Below are positions 46,070 to 58,405 of a stretch of DNA of 64,000 nucleotides, piece by piece. The position numbers were made by a program, and so were the translations under genes. The notes below the pieces were generated by a model. That model ran no database searches. It worked only from the letters and a program-made list of their open reading frames with translations, and had not been told where the DNA came from. The DNA comes from Alectoria sarmentosa (lineage: Eukaryota; Ascomycota; Lecanoromycetes; Lecanorales; Parmeliaceae): positions 1-64,000 of the forward strand of contig WOGZ01000117.1 in NCBI GenBank assembly GCA_009733775.1. Direction: 5' to 3'. Within the stretch, counting starts at the first letter, position 1, and every line of letters starts with the position of its first letter.

Positions 46070-48998
46070 GTTGGCTGGAATGAGATGAGGGTTTGAGGGT
46101 GGGTTTGAGAGGTGTGGGTGCTGAGGATGAGGATGAGGATGGGGATGGGGAGGGGGTTTGGGGGGGGGGAAGGGATGGTGGGATGGGACTGATGCTGGGG
46201 TTGATGGGTTTGAAGGGTTGATTTATGTGCGTTTGAGGGTGGTTGTTGTTTTCTGTGATGAGTTTAATAGTAATGGGCGGAGTGAATGGTGGGGATGAAT
46301 TCATCTCAGGGTTGGTGCGGTAATGAGCTAAATTGGAGTTGAATTACGTTGTCACGCTGGACTGGTCATCCCATTCACAAGGAGCAGCGTCCGTCTGGTC
46401 GTAGTCGTAGCCCATCTTCACTTAGTTGTCGCATCTGTACTCCAGTGATGACTTCATCCGAAACAATATCAATCCCACCTCCTTTGGGTCTCTCATCTTC
46501 AACGTGCGGACAGGTGTGCACTGCTCCGATGAGAGTGTGGTGCAGGGAACATTAGGCTGGGAGCTGCTTATTCAAGGAGTCAGGTCGAGAGTGTCTCTGA
46601 GCCAATCCAGACTAATGTCGGAGCGTATCGATGCTATGACTATGGATACATTGGTAGGAATACGAAACGCATATTGTGGTGGCGAGGGAGATTGAATGAC
46701 CTTCAAGCAGATGGGGAGACGATCCAGTTGGTGTAATGGGATCTCATTCGAGGGAAACGAGGCTTCGAGAATGTTCAGCTGTAGGTTTGTCTTGGCCATG
46801 ATTGGGTTCCTAAGCATAGCACTTGGTGCTGGTAGATAGGTAGGTAGGTGGTCTGCTGGTTACTGAAGACGTGAATTGCTTGAAGGAGATGGTTGGAGAT
46901 TGTTATTTGTTGAATTCGCTGTTGTCCATTGGAACCTCAGCATCAGTCTCGCTCGAGATTAGAGGAGGCTTCTATCTTGAACCGTATTGTATGAGATGAA
47001 CATGTGGCCAGAAATTGCCTGTAATCCGAGCCACAGACTGAAGCGCCCAGATGAGATGGTACGGGTGGCTGTGAAAACGTAGTGAGTGTGCCCGCGACTG
47101 AACAAATATGAATGCTCACGACTGAGATCACTGTTTTAGGCAGGGCTGGGAAGCGAAATTGATCGTCTCTGGGGTCCTCGCCTTGCTCACACTGTAAACG
47201 ACCAAAGGCTTGCTAGTAGAAGGCTAACGACTGAGTCAGGACTCCATAGAATGTTGGAGCGCTCTCGCTCTATGTTGTTAGTAGAGACTGTGTTGGCCAT
47301 CGAGTAGTCAAAGGCGTCAGAAAAGGTCTCCAAAGCATAGCGAAGTCAATCATCATGTAGAATCTAGATTTGCCAAACCTCTTACACGACATGGATAAGA
47401 TAGGTGAGTGATGATTAGGGCAGGAACCATGATGTAGATAATTGATGATATTTCACACCAGTCTAAGGAAGAGAAGCCAGACAGCCGCCTGGGCGATCCA
47501 GGAAGCCTGCAGAGCCCAGTCCGACGGAGCCTAGAAGGGTGACTATATCAATAGTCGCCGTCTTGAATCCAGGTAGGTATCTATATGCAAGGAAGATTGA
47601 AGATCTCCATTCTGTCGGGCAATGAATAGAAGAAAACAACAGCCACTCTGCGTCTGAGTTTGCAGCCTCGACGTCATGTTGTCAGAATAAACACTTGGAC
47701 GCCTGGATGGTCCATGTCCGTGTGTGGAAATATACAGATGGCATACAAAAACAGTCAAGGACCATCTCATCGCGATGACAGCTTTCGATTTAAAACAAGC
47801 AGAGTATCGCAAGACATGGATGATAAGCGGCCCGCAACGCTTGGCGGGGAAACGAGGACTCGATTCTACTTGTGCACAGATTCGCAACCGTTGAAGCACT
47901 TGTTCTTCGTAGTCGGGTGGAAAGTATCAAAGCAAAGATGCTAGGCAAGTAGTCTATCATCCGGCAAATGATGCCGTGATAAGGTTCGGCTTGGACGACT
48001 TGGATTATTAATGGTTGATGTATCGCCGTGTCTGTAGCCTGTCTGAAGTATACAAAGTAAATGCATATTGATTGTCGCACCTTGCGAATCTTCGTCCTTC
48101 CCTTGATGCTCGAATCATATCTTGCCGTCGCTGGGAATGGTGCTTTTGAACTCTTGGCATGTCAGTGAGAGGAGGGCAATTTGTACGCACGGGCCGTTTG
48201 ATGCGGGGCACGTGATTCGGCAAGTCCAAAGTCCAATTACCGATCTTCATCTTTTCAGCCGAAGTGTGGGGAAATTTATCCATCCGAGGGCCCTTCCAAT
48301 CAAACGTTTGTCGATCATATCAACGACCAAGGATGTTTGGGCAAATGGTCCTTCCAATTCATGCCTCTTTGACTCCTTGCCCGTCTTCGCATCATGACTG
48401 GGCACGCCGGTGACAGAAGAGCCTGCACAGCCAAGGTCTACTAATTCTCCAGCCTTGCCAACCAAAAGTCCTATCACGAATCCTTTGCTCCGTGATCAGA
48501 GGAAAAAGCCAAAAAAAAATCCTTCCTCGCAACTGTTACCTTTACAGAACTTGGTGTGTGCAGGCTTTCAGTCCTACCAACACTCTCGCCCTGCGCTTTC
48601 CTTAGCATTTGTTAGCTTCGATTAGCTCACGGGGGTAAAAGCGTCTAGCCTCTTTACTAGGGAAGCACGAGACGCAACGAATTCCAACAGCTCCAGCGCG
48701 GAGCCGTGTGCGGAGAATAATAAGCATTACGACGGTAGCTGTTGATTTGAACCAATTACCCGGAATGCCTGACATCTTCCCCAGATCAATAGACCCTATC
48801 CCTGATGGAGTCATCGGCCCCGCCAGTAGGCCTTTGTCATCGTGGTGCTGGTATGATGCCATATATACTGCCTTCTCCCTTTCTGAACATCTCACTTTCA
48901 TGTCTATTCCTCACTCTTCGCCCTGAGTGCCTCCTTCAGCTTTTCCGTCCTTCAAGACATCACACCGCCAACAGAAGCATCCACTTCAAAGACTCAGC
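46070..48998. other. Long intergenic region, no supported gene
   Basis: 2.9 kb with no frame showing a recognisable domain or credible splicing. The left part is T/G-biased (complement Pro/Ser-rich) and could be the 5' leader of the 441-aa gene. The right 300 bp should be the promoter and leader of the sugar transporter. Confidence 0.5.
48861..48867 (+). promoter_or_regulatory. TATA-like element upstream of the sugar transporter
   Basis: ATATATA lies 132 bp before the transporter ATG, followed by a C/T-rich stretch (TTCTCCCTTTCTG...TCACTTTC) of the kind that surrounds fungal transcription starts. Assignment rests on position only. Confidence 0.4.
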
Positions 48999-51033
48999 AT
49001 GGCTCCTGTCGCTGCTACCACCGGCACCTACGATGTCGCCCTCAACCGCCGTAAGGCCCTCATGGGTGACTCAGGACCCATGGCTTTGATTCAGAACTTC
49101 AGAGTCTTCGGCATTGCTTGCTTCGCCTGTATTGGCGGCCTTCTCTATGGTTACAACCAAGGTGTCTTCTCAGGTGTCTTGACTATGAACAATTTTATGG
49201 ATCGTAAGCACCGAGTCTATCCTTCGCCTATGAAAAAACTTGCTTATATCTGCTAGACATGGGAGACTACGACTCCAAACTCGCGGCAGACCAAACCCGC
49301 AAGGGATGGCTCACCTCCATTTTGGAACTGGGCGCCTGGGTCGGAACACTGCTGTCCGGCTTCTTGGCTGAGCAATATTCGAGGAAGATCAGCATCATCA
49401 TTGCTACCGGTGTCTTCATTATTGGTGTCGTTGTCCAGACCACTGCTGTCGCAGGCGGGCACTCATCCATTCTCGGTGGGAGATTCGTCACGTAGGTCTC
49501 GTTCCCATGTCATCATTGCGCCCTCTAAAAGCCCATTCCTTTAGTGGTATGGGAGTCGGGTCTCTATCCATGATCGTCCCCATGTACAATGCCGAGTGTG
49601 CTCCACCGGAAGTCCGCGGCTCTCTCATCTCGCTTCAGCAATTCGCCATCGAGATTGGTATCATGACCAGCTTCTGGATTGACTAGTAAGCTTTTCCATA
49701 GCCAATGTTCATCCTCACCAGTCTGACGGAAATATCCCAGTGGTACCAACTACATCGGCGGCACTGGGAGTACGCAATCAGAAGCCGCGTGGCTAGTCCC
49801 GATCTGCCTCCAGCTGGCTCCTGCCTTGGCGCTCTTCTGCGGAATGATCTTTATGCCTTATTCCCCGAGATGGCTCATGCATCATGACAGAGAAGTAGAA
49901 GCGCGCAAAGTGCTAGCAACCTTGAGAGGGTTGCCACAAGATCATGAGTTGGTTGAGCTCGAGTTCTTGGAGATCAAGGCTCAGTCTACATTTGAGAAGC
50001 GAACTGTCGCAGACAAATTCCCTCACTTACAGCATCCGTCGGCGTGGAATACCTTCAAGCTACAATTTGTTGCTATTGGAAGCCTTTTCAAAAGTATGGC
50101 AATGTTCAGACGGGTGATTGTTGCCACTGTCACCATGTAAGAGCATGTCTTTTCACCTTTCGAAAAACTTGAGGCTGACTGCTGAAACCAGGTTCTTCCA
50201 ACAGTGGACTGGTATCAACGCCATCCTCTACTATGCTCCCACCATTTTCCAAAATCTCGGTCTCTCTGGTAATACCATTTCCCTTCTCGCCACCGGTGTC
50301 GTCGGTATCGTTATGCTGCTCGCCACTATTCCTACGCTTTTCTACATCGACAAACTTGGTCGCAAGCCCATCTTGACGATCGGTGCAATCGGAATGGGTA
50401 CCTGGTGAGCATCCGCCCACTCAAAACCAACAGACTGGATGCTAACTCTTTTCCTAGTCACATAATCATCGCCGTCATTGTCGCCAAGGATCAATCCTCC
50501 TGGGCCAAGCATACTGCTGCTGGCTGGGCTGCAGGTAAGTGATCAATTACTGACCCTCTTTGCAAACGGACTAGCAATTCACATGCTTTTCAGTCGCCAT
50601 GGTCTGGCTCTTCGTTGTCCATTTCGGCTACTCCTGGGGTCCCTGCGCTTGGATCCTCGTCGCAGAAGTCTGGCCCATGTCCAATCGCCCTTACGGTATT
50701 GCTCTCGGCGCCAGCTCCAACTGGATGAACAACTTCATCGTCGGTCAAGTCACGCCTGATATGCTCTCTGGCATCACTTACGGCACTTACATCATCTTCG
50801 GCCTTTTCTGCTTCATGGGCGCCGCCTTCATCTGGTTCTATGTTCCGGAAACTAAGAGACTTACGCTTGAGGAGATGGACATTTTGTTTGGAACCGACAC
50901 GACCGCTAGGGCTGACTTTGAAAGAATGGAAGCGGTCAATAGGGAGATTGGTCTCAAGGGTGCGTTGGGTGGTGAGGGCGGTACGGGGTTTAGTGAGAAG
51001 GAGAAGGTGAGCGAGGATGGCAAGTTTGAGTGA
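48999..51033 (+). CDS. MFS sugar/quinate-type transporter
   Basis: Seven exons (48999-49203, 49257-49491, 49545-49685, 49741-50136, 50192-50404, 50458-50534, 50594-51033) join without a frame break to 568 residues; all introns are 53-59 bp GT-AG. Sugar-porter signatures are in order: FACIGGLLYGYNQGVFSG in helix 1, LAEQYSRKISI after helix 2, GRFVTGMGVGSLSMIVPMYNAE (the conserved G-R pattern and E after helix 4), PYSPRWLM before the central loop, QQWTGINAILYYAP in helix 7, DKLGRKP, WVLVAEV-like WILVAEVWP in helix 10, and PETKRLTLEEMD after helix 12. It is a plasma-membrane hexose, quinate or related porter; substrate cannot be read from sequence. An intact frame over seven exons shows the assembly is accurate here. 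Confidence 0.93.
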
Positions 51034-54000
51034 TTGTGCTCCTTTACAGTCACTCATTTTGGAACTTTGGGAGTTGATTTTGGCCTTTACATCAAATGAT
51101 GTTCGTAAAGGTGGGTGGAATCTTTCAGTGCAACGAATATATTTCTTCTATTTCGCCACTATTTGCACTACGAGTTTCCGGTGACTCTTATTCTTCCATT
51201 CCGATCTGCGCGTTTGAGACGGTCTATTCTCCGGCCACCGCCCCCTCTAAATCAACAAGGCAATCATCATACGGCTTTTACGATCTTTTTTCGAAAAAGT
51301 CCTTCTCTATATAAAATGTTACCTGGTATGGCGATGTCCTTGCAGCCATCAATACTGGTAGCTCCCAGGCCTTTGAGAGAAATGTATGTCAGGACGAACG
51401 AGAAGTCTCAAAAGTCATCCACCTGCTCTCTTTGCCTCCGCTATCGCCTCATCGTCGAGATTCACCGTTCCGCGTATTCACTGCCCCGGAAAAACTCTGT
51501 CGGATCAGCATTCATTTTTCGGGGTTATTTAAACCCCCCAACTTTCTTCTCCTTCCATCATCATCCACGCACCCTCTCACCCTTTTACATTCTCCTTCCT
51601 TCTCCTACATGCACTTTACTTTACTGAAGCATCATACTATTAGGGCAAAGGCCCTCTGCTTGGCTGATTGTTAAAAGGGTCGTACAAATATACGTGGTGA
51701 TCTCGATGATCGGTTTTGTCCTTTTCTTCTTTTATCGCTTTTTTAGAAGCAAGATTTGTGCAGAGAGTCGAGCAGTCTTGAGGGATTTTGGATGGTAAGA
51801 AGTTTTCACTTTACCGCACGGTGAGCGGGTTTAGATGCCAAGGTCTCTTTTTTGGGACAGCAGTCTTTTTCAATGAGGTGGGATCTTTGAAGAAACGTGG
51901 CCGCTTTGCACGTGTTAGATTTTTTTGTTTCTAGCTCACATCCTTGAAGAGCTTTTTTGATATCACTTTGGAAATGATATCGCTGCCCGCTGTGTCAAAG
52001 CTCCTCAACAAAACACTTTGGTCCTGATGAGAGTACGCATTTGAGACGATCTTCGATTTTGTTTCTACCCGTAAACACTGATCAATCGTTCGTGGCAAGT
52101 ACGAGAAACAGAACCTCGGGGCTGAAGAGAGAAATCGCAATCAATTCCAATTATTCATCTCAAATTTACGAAACTGATTGGAACGATTTCACTTATTTAT
52201 TTCATTGCCACGCCAGAGCAAAAGAGGTTGGTTGTCAATAGAGATTACGGAGTCCGAGTTGATGAAAGCAGAAGTTTTCCAATCTCTGGGCATTTGTAAC
52301 GGTCTTTCACGATCAAATCACGCCACAACATCTCCGTCTAACAAATACAGACTCTTTCATCGACGAGATCAGATACGCAATTCAGCGTGAGCAGCAGCCA
52401 AAACTTGATAAGGATTGGCGCTACGGATTCTTGTTTGTACAGCCTTTTAGATCGGACTGCGCAGCGTTCATTCCAGAACCTTCCAGGCGTTCCAAGAATC
52501 CCTCCCGAAGAAAAAAAAGTTCCGGGCTTGCTTGAAACTTAGCAGACGATTATCAAACCCCTTACGCACGCTCAGCTAGTGAAGAGGAGTATATCAGCAC
52601 TTCCTTTGTACTCTACCAGACCTGAAAAAGGATCGGCTAACCGACTTTTCTCGATTAAATTCCAAGACATCAGCGAAAAGCCTTACTCCTAGGATCCTCA
52701 GCCCGCGCTTTGAGCCCAGTCCACGCGAAGGGTCTTTCCACACACATCTATCTCCTGGTTTAGCGCGCTGTGAGATCAAAAGGCAAAGCTTCGCTCGACA
52801 GCTAAGGCCTCCCTCCCTAACAACTTTTGTTAGAGGCCTATCTATCTATCGAATGCGATGATGCTGTGGTTTGAGTGGTCTATGAGAGCATACTAAGATG
52901 TGTATGTATGTCTTCTTACCGATATTTCCTTTAGCAAGGCAATGGTTCTTTTGCGAGCGAGCGACTTGTGCACACGTCATTTAGAATCTGGGTCTGATGA
53001 ATTTTTTCTTTTCTCAGGAATGTGGCCTCGGTGAAGCTGTCTCTTGTTTGTTTGTTGTGAGGAGCGATTTCTAGCGGTAGCTGTGCCTTTTTCAGCGCCA
53101 CGGGTTACTCAGCTTGAAACTGTGTGGTCTGAAGGTCAGAGGTGGTTTTCAATCAAGGCTCACTTCGCTGATACTGCCGTTTTTTCTGATCATTTGAATT
53201 TGGGGACTGGGTGTTTTTTACCGCTGGATATACATCTTTTGGGACTGCGCTTTGGGGTCTACTTTCATAGCGAGGTGCAGTTGACCAATTGGTTTCCTAA
53301 GCTGAGAGTAACGGTGACAATAATCGGGATTGGATGGATTCGAAGGTGTCTCGACATCGGTACCTTTTCAATTTAATCCAAACTCATTCTAGCTGATGAT
53401 ACACGCACTTATCTTTCATCATCCATCATGACTTGTCGTTCCGGACGACTTGGCCCCCCTGCACCAGCGCCCCTAGCTATTCCAAGCACTGCACGTTCAA
53501 ATACATGGAAGCGATGCCACTTTCAAATCCAAGAAAAAGATGCAGACCTCGGCGCCTTTCCAGACACCTTTGACTAGACTCGCCGTGCCGAACCTCCCTC
53601 CGAACAGGGCCACCACCCACCCTAGGCTATAAAACACGGCTTGCTCTTGAAAAAAGAGGCCCAGGCGAAAGTTACTTTCAAGAATAAGTACCTGTCTCTG
53701 TGGCGTGTGATTCTATGGTACTGATCAGGCGTAGAAGTGTTCGAGCGGTGGAGCAGATTGCCATTGGACGCGCCTGGAACAGCGGTCGGCGTCATCGCCG
53801 CCTCCCGTAGCACCGCTAACAAGCTTTGGCTGTGTCAAAGACTCGACCGGCCATTTTGCATCATCGTTCTGGCGTTCTTGGATTCTTCTCGTTTCCTCGA
53901 TTCGAAATCCAACTCACAGACAAGCATATTCCCAATATCATGTCTCCACCTAAAGACGCAGTCGAAGTTGACGACAACAACGGGTTAGTACCTTGATCCT

Positions 54001-54802
54001 GTGCAGTTCTATTTGCAATGAATGGGCCGCCGACATTATCTGCCAAATTCATCCAGTGCCATCAAGATCGAGCCTGTTGGACCTCAAGACATCATGCATC
54101 CAATGTCAGTAACGCGCATGCTGATTCCGAGCGTCCACAAGCACTCCTCTCATCGATTCTAAACCAGGACTCTAACTGACAATCATTCCTTTAGGAATCG
54201 TGACCCTTCTCCAGATCTGAACCAATTCTTCATGGCACCAAAGTATGCATCACCAAAGCTCACTCTCCAATCGGGGCAACAAGAGCAACTGCTAATCATG
54301 AATTCAGCCCCAATCGACGAACCGCAGAAAGACCCGGAGACTATGAGGGTCAGCTCCACTCGCACCAACTCTTCCCAGACATCGCCCCTCGGCACGAACC
54401 ACGTCGCCCGCCTACGCTACCCACTTTCCCGATATCAATCTTATCGTTCTTTTTGCAGTCATGATGGCTTCATTCCGGGTCAGAATCTTGTTGGTCTTCT
54501 CCTACTTGCATGGCCTAGCCTCCAAGTCTTCAATCACTTTCCATGACCTGCCTTGGCTACATCTAAGGATTTCTTCTCCTTCCTCAAGGAATGACCCACC
54601 AGTGCAGAGTCTATTCTCGCACGTCTTTGCACGTTGCGTGTGCGTGTTTTTGAAACGACCTCATTGCGCTTGAAATCCTTTGGAAAGGAATTCAGATCAT
54701 AACTAATGCAATTCATCGTTCTCACCTGCCCAAACAAATGGCTCGTCCTTGACTACGTCTGTCGCACTCACCATGATACCATCTTGTTGAGAAAACCGAC
54801 TC
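51034..54802. other. Gene-poor region, no supported gene
   Basis: 3.8 kb of moderately AT-leaning sequence. Frames such as 51115-51627, 53044-53376 and 54232-54546 have no recognisable domains and no plausible continuation. A short hairpin (CTAACAACTTTTGTTAG) lies near 52817. The region may hold decayed genes beyond recognition. Confidence 0.5.
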
Positions 54803-54970
54803 CTCGACTTGGACGACCAGTTGTGCGCGTGTGATTCTCCCCTTGCTTCGAAAGATCAAGTCTTCTGCATGCACGGCTGTGGTAGACGTTTGCATTGGGA
54901 GTGCATGAACTTCTGGAGAAGGAAGCTGAGCCATCGCCGGAGGGGTGAGATTGATGATAATCGTCCTTGA
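54803..54970 (+). pseudogene. RING-like zinc-finger fragment
   Basis: A 55-codon open stretch without a start codon reads LDLDDQLCACDSPLASKD, then FCMHGCGRRLHWECMNFW. The order of Cys and His (Cys pair, then C-x3-C-G-x3-H-x2-C-x3-W) resembles the small fungal RING/SWIM-associated fingers written C-x-I-C...C-x3-C-G-x-x-x-H-x2-C-x3-W. The first Cys pair is C-A-C instead of C-x2-C, so a residue is missing. Neither flank continues as a protein. It is probably a gene remnant. Confidence 0.5.
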
Positions 54971-57381
54971 GTCTTGCGTCTGTGGCCGTTCCCGGATGAA
55001 GCTCCCGTTTTTCGACGATCGAGTGGTCCCTTTCATTACTAGATAGGCAGTGTTGGCGGAACCTTATCGCGGAGAGGGTGGAGTGGGCAGGTTCGTTTTT
55101 CTTGAGATGTCGACGGGTCCAGGACTTGAGATGAGGACCCCGGAGAGGGTGGGGTTTCGTGGAGGGCTACTGATAATAACAATATCAAGGATTCTCCGGC
55201 AGATGCCCATTGATGGGACGTCAAATGTGGTTTGAGAACATGAGGAGGCGTCAGTTTTGGCTGCTGGAGAAGGCAAAGGCGGATTACGATTGGTTTGTTT
55301 ACGAGTGGAGCAAGAGCGCAGGCAAGAAGCCAGCAGCCTGATCACAAACCAAAGTACACTCACCACCATATCATGAAAATCGCTGAAAATGTCCTTGAGA
55401 CAGACACTAGGACTTGGGAGACAGCAATACTCACGGTGACGCGATATGTGTTCAACGAGCCGGAACTTTTGGTATCACTGTGGTATCGAGTAAGAAGGTG
55501 CATAACGGATGCGTTGAAGAGAAAGCGAAGTGGCAAACGTTAGCAGGAATCAGTGACGGTCTTGACTCGTGAGCCAGGAATCAAATCGGGGTTCACAATG
55601 GCACCCACTGCCCCAGACTCAACACGAACCTAGTCTTGACCAGATGCGGAATGACGAGCTCGGTGGTTTCAATTCGGGTGTTGTCTTTTATTTGTCTAGC
55701 AATGCTGACCTTTCCGCGGAGTCATGCCGCTGCTCACATTGGGCCCCAAATCCAGACAAAGCCGCAGAATACACACGCGACAAAATGCTATCGTCGTTGG
55801 CGGACAAGTAGACGTTTCGCGAATTTCGAAATACTCATGCTTATGGGAAATGTTACAATCGAAGATGAGGATCCAACACAGCTAGGGCTAGGACAGCACC
55901 TCCTACCCCAGCTACTCGGATACGAGGGTAGGCTGAAATACAACAACAACGCCAAAGACAAGAGGGTTGCTAAGCCTAGATACAAAGGATATCTAGAGAT
56001 GGTAGCGAGTAACTTGAAGAGGATGGTGGACGCAAGCAAGGAAGACATGAAGGAAGCAGATCATAAGAACCCGTTGATAAAGCAGCGTACTGCTAGAGAG
56101 TTGCAATCAGGACCCCGCGGAAAGGCTATGCTCTTTGCAGAAGAACATAGCAAGGTACGCACCAAGAGGAGATGGACAGTGAGGTTAAAAAGTCGGTAGT
56201 CAGCAGCATGAGGACCAAAGTATGACTGGAGGAAGTCGAGATCATGAAAGACGAGCTAGCGAAGGAAGTCATTGCGGACTTCAAGGTCAAGAGCTACGAG
56301 CCGAAATGGAGGTTCAGTACGAGCAAAAAATTCAAAGCATTCTTGTTTGGCACTGGCAGCTAGATATTTTTAGCATGGTCGTTTTCTGATGGTTGTTTTT
56401 TAGCATGGGCGCTTTTCAGCATTGTCGCGGGTGATAGGATTGATTACGCTCATATGGTAGTTCGATTTTGGAAAAGGGGGTGGCCTGTGGGCTTGGTTGC
56501 CAGGAATGCGCCACAATGTGGATTATCAGACCCTTTTGGATGAAGGAGCTGAGAAATGGGAGCGGACCACCTTCGTGCAACATGTCAACTGAGTCGAGAC
56601 GGTATGGAAATGCAATAGCCTTGGAAGCTAGCACATTGGAGACTCATAAAGGTAGGTATGCCAGCTGAGCGATGTTTCAGTTGGATTTCGAGTTGAAATC
56701 ACTGCCTTCAGAACTCAATTCTTCCAAGCTCGTGCGCTGGATTGATGTCATGGACTAAGCGTTCTATGAAGGTCTCAAACAGAAGGAGTGACGCGTTTTC
56801 TTCGAGGGTTTTCAGAAAGACACCAAGGTCAGAAGAATATTGAGCTGGGCGATTCGCTGCGTAAGTTCGGGAAAAGCTGCACCGCTTTCCTGTCAGCTCG
56901 ATTCTTTGAATCGTTTCATCATCACCAACCCCCATCTTCTCTTTTGACCTCCATCTCATTAGGTGATTTGATATACAAATTTTCAAAATCTCGGATTTCA
57001 CCAGACACGTCTTGCTCCGGAAGACAAAGCTCTTCCAAGGTAGCGGTATGGAGGACTCCAACGCAGCGATTCTAAGGGCGTATAAAGAGCCGCTTACGCT
57101 ATAATGAGGAAAAAGCTAAGCAGATTCACTCCGTTCGTTCACGTTCAAGACGCTTTGCAATTCTCGTTTTCTTCGTCATTCGAATTTAGTCACATCAGAA
57201 GTCTATCGCTTCACGCTATCGAAAATTGTTAGAGCTTCATGACTCCTATATAGATCAATAAAGATGCCAAGAGGACAAAAAGCAGTGTCTAATATTATAG
57301 GACTAGTGATGGACTACTTGAAGTATGGCTCTATTGCTTCATGCTATGTCAACTATATCCTCTGCACCATGACACCCGGCA
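54971..57381. other. Degenerate region, only short open stretches
   Basis: Open stretches at 55295-55543 (+) and 55636-56199 (+) look partly protein-like (for example EDEDPTQLGLGQHLLPQLLGYEG) but have no recognisable domain. Their long overlaps with minus-strand frames make them unsafe to call. Confidence 0.45.
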
Positions 57382-57690
57382 GATATCCTGATTGGCCCAA
57401 TGAGCATGCTGGGTGCCGGTCTCACCATAAATCCTGCTGAACAGAATATCGTGTGCGACCCAGTGTATAAAGCATGGAGGGGTCACTAGCTAGAGTCCCG
57501 TACTCATCGCTATGGCCAGATCATCGAGACTACCGTCGAGCATACGGTTGTCAAAACTTCTTTGAGAGAGAAACTCCCTGCAGTGCGAAGACAAGGGTCC
57601 GGGAGTGCCAACGTGGACTCGGGCCAATATCGCAAAGGATATTGTGTGGGCACTGGATGCGGACGGTATGCTCCGCTTACGGACCATTGA
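57382..57690 (+). pseudogene. SNF2-type helicase C-terminal fragment (motifs V-VI)
   Basis: The frame reads MLGAGLTINPAEQNIVCDP, which fits the G-x-G-L-x-L-x-A region before motif VI, and then RTHRYGQIIETTVEHTVV, the R-x-H-R-x-G-Q core of helicase motif VI with the usual following strand. An in-frame TAG at 57487-57489 separates them, and no start or other helicase motifs precede them in this frame. SNF2 proteins are DNA translocases in chromatin remodelling and repair. This piece cannot be functional. Confidence 0.65.
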
Positions 57691-57800
57691 GGCAACAGAG
57701 TATCGTCGTCATGAGAGATGACCGATGATGCAAAAGAAGAATCAACTGCAGAGGTTGGAGGCTCAGCTGTGGATCGTGGAGCAGCAGGTGGAGGAGGAGG

Positions 57801-57968
57801 CTAGGCGGAGGGAAAATCCTGTTCCACATAGCGTGCTCACACTGGAGCTATGTTTACAAGAAGACAGGCTCTTTTCTCCTCTTCGGCCCTCCTGGAACAA
57901 CGAAGACAAGCATTGTAAAGAGCATGACTCGCTAATCAGACATTGCTTGCCTCGAGATTACAAGTGAT
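57801..57968 (+). pseudogene. AAA-ATPase fragment with Walker A
   Basis: The frame reads SYVYKKTGSFLLFGPPGTTKT, then SIVKSMTR, a stop (TAA at 57933), then SDIACLEITSD in the same frame. This is the Walker A region and following helix and strand of an AAA ATPase. The usual GPPGTGKT has Thr in place of the second Gly. The rest of the module (Walker B, sensor motifs) is absent nearby. Confidence 0.6.
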
Positions 57969-58072
57969 TGTATGATTTGTTAAATGATTTATCGACCTTG
58001 CGAATTATTATTCTCAGCAATTATTTCATTTGAGTTCGTTATACAATCTATCAAGACGAGGAAGCGCTGTAG

Positions 58073-58405
58073 ATCAAAATCGGCAAATTCGTTCGAAGCG
58101 TTATCAAAATCAATGCGTTAAAGATCGAACAAGAAGATGATTATGCCGAGAAAGCGGGTAACGAGTATGATGTCGATCAACTCAATCAACTTCACTTCTT
58201 CTGCAAGGGCGTCATTGAAACCCTCATTGACGATGAAGCCTGGAAGCTCAAGAGCGAGTTGACGATGACCCACAAAAGCGTCAGCGACCTGGCACCGCAC
58301 CGCATCATCCTCCTCACCGCCACCCCCATGATCAATCGCCCACTCGACCTCACCGGTCTGCTGGGACATTTGAAAACTTTTGAAAGGCCCCCTGAAAAGT
58401 CTTGA
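58073..58405 (+). pseudogene. SNF2-type helicase fragment (motifs II-III)
   Basis: 110 open codons without ATG. IETLIDDEAWKLKSE corresponds to the DEAH-type motif II (DEAW here), and HRIILLTATPMINRPLDLTG is the motif III region typical of fungal SNF2-like proteins, with the TATPM-N-x-P-x-DL pattern. Motif I is not upstream. The fragment ends in a stop 27 codons past motif III. Confidence 0.7.

Noticed and set aside
46500..48900. Search by eye for tRNA or other RNA genes
   Set aside because: No convincing A-box/B-box pair or cloverleaf was seen here or elsewhere in the window. A covariance-model search would be needed to exclude them.
52810..52835. Small hairpin CTAACAACTTTTGTTAG as a terminator
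   Set aside because: It lies in a region with no gene, and intrinsic hairpin terminators are not used by fungal RNA polymerase II.
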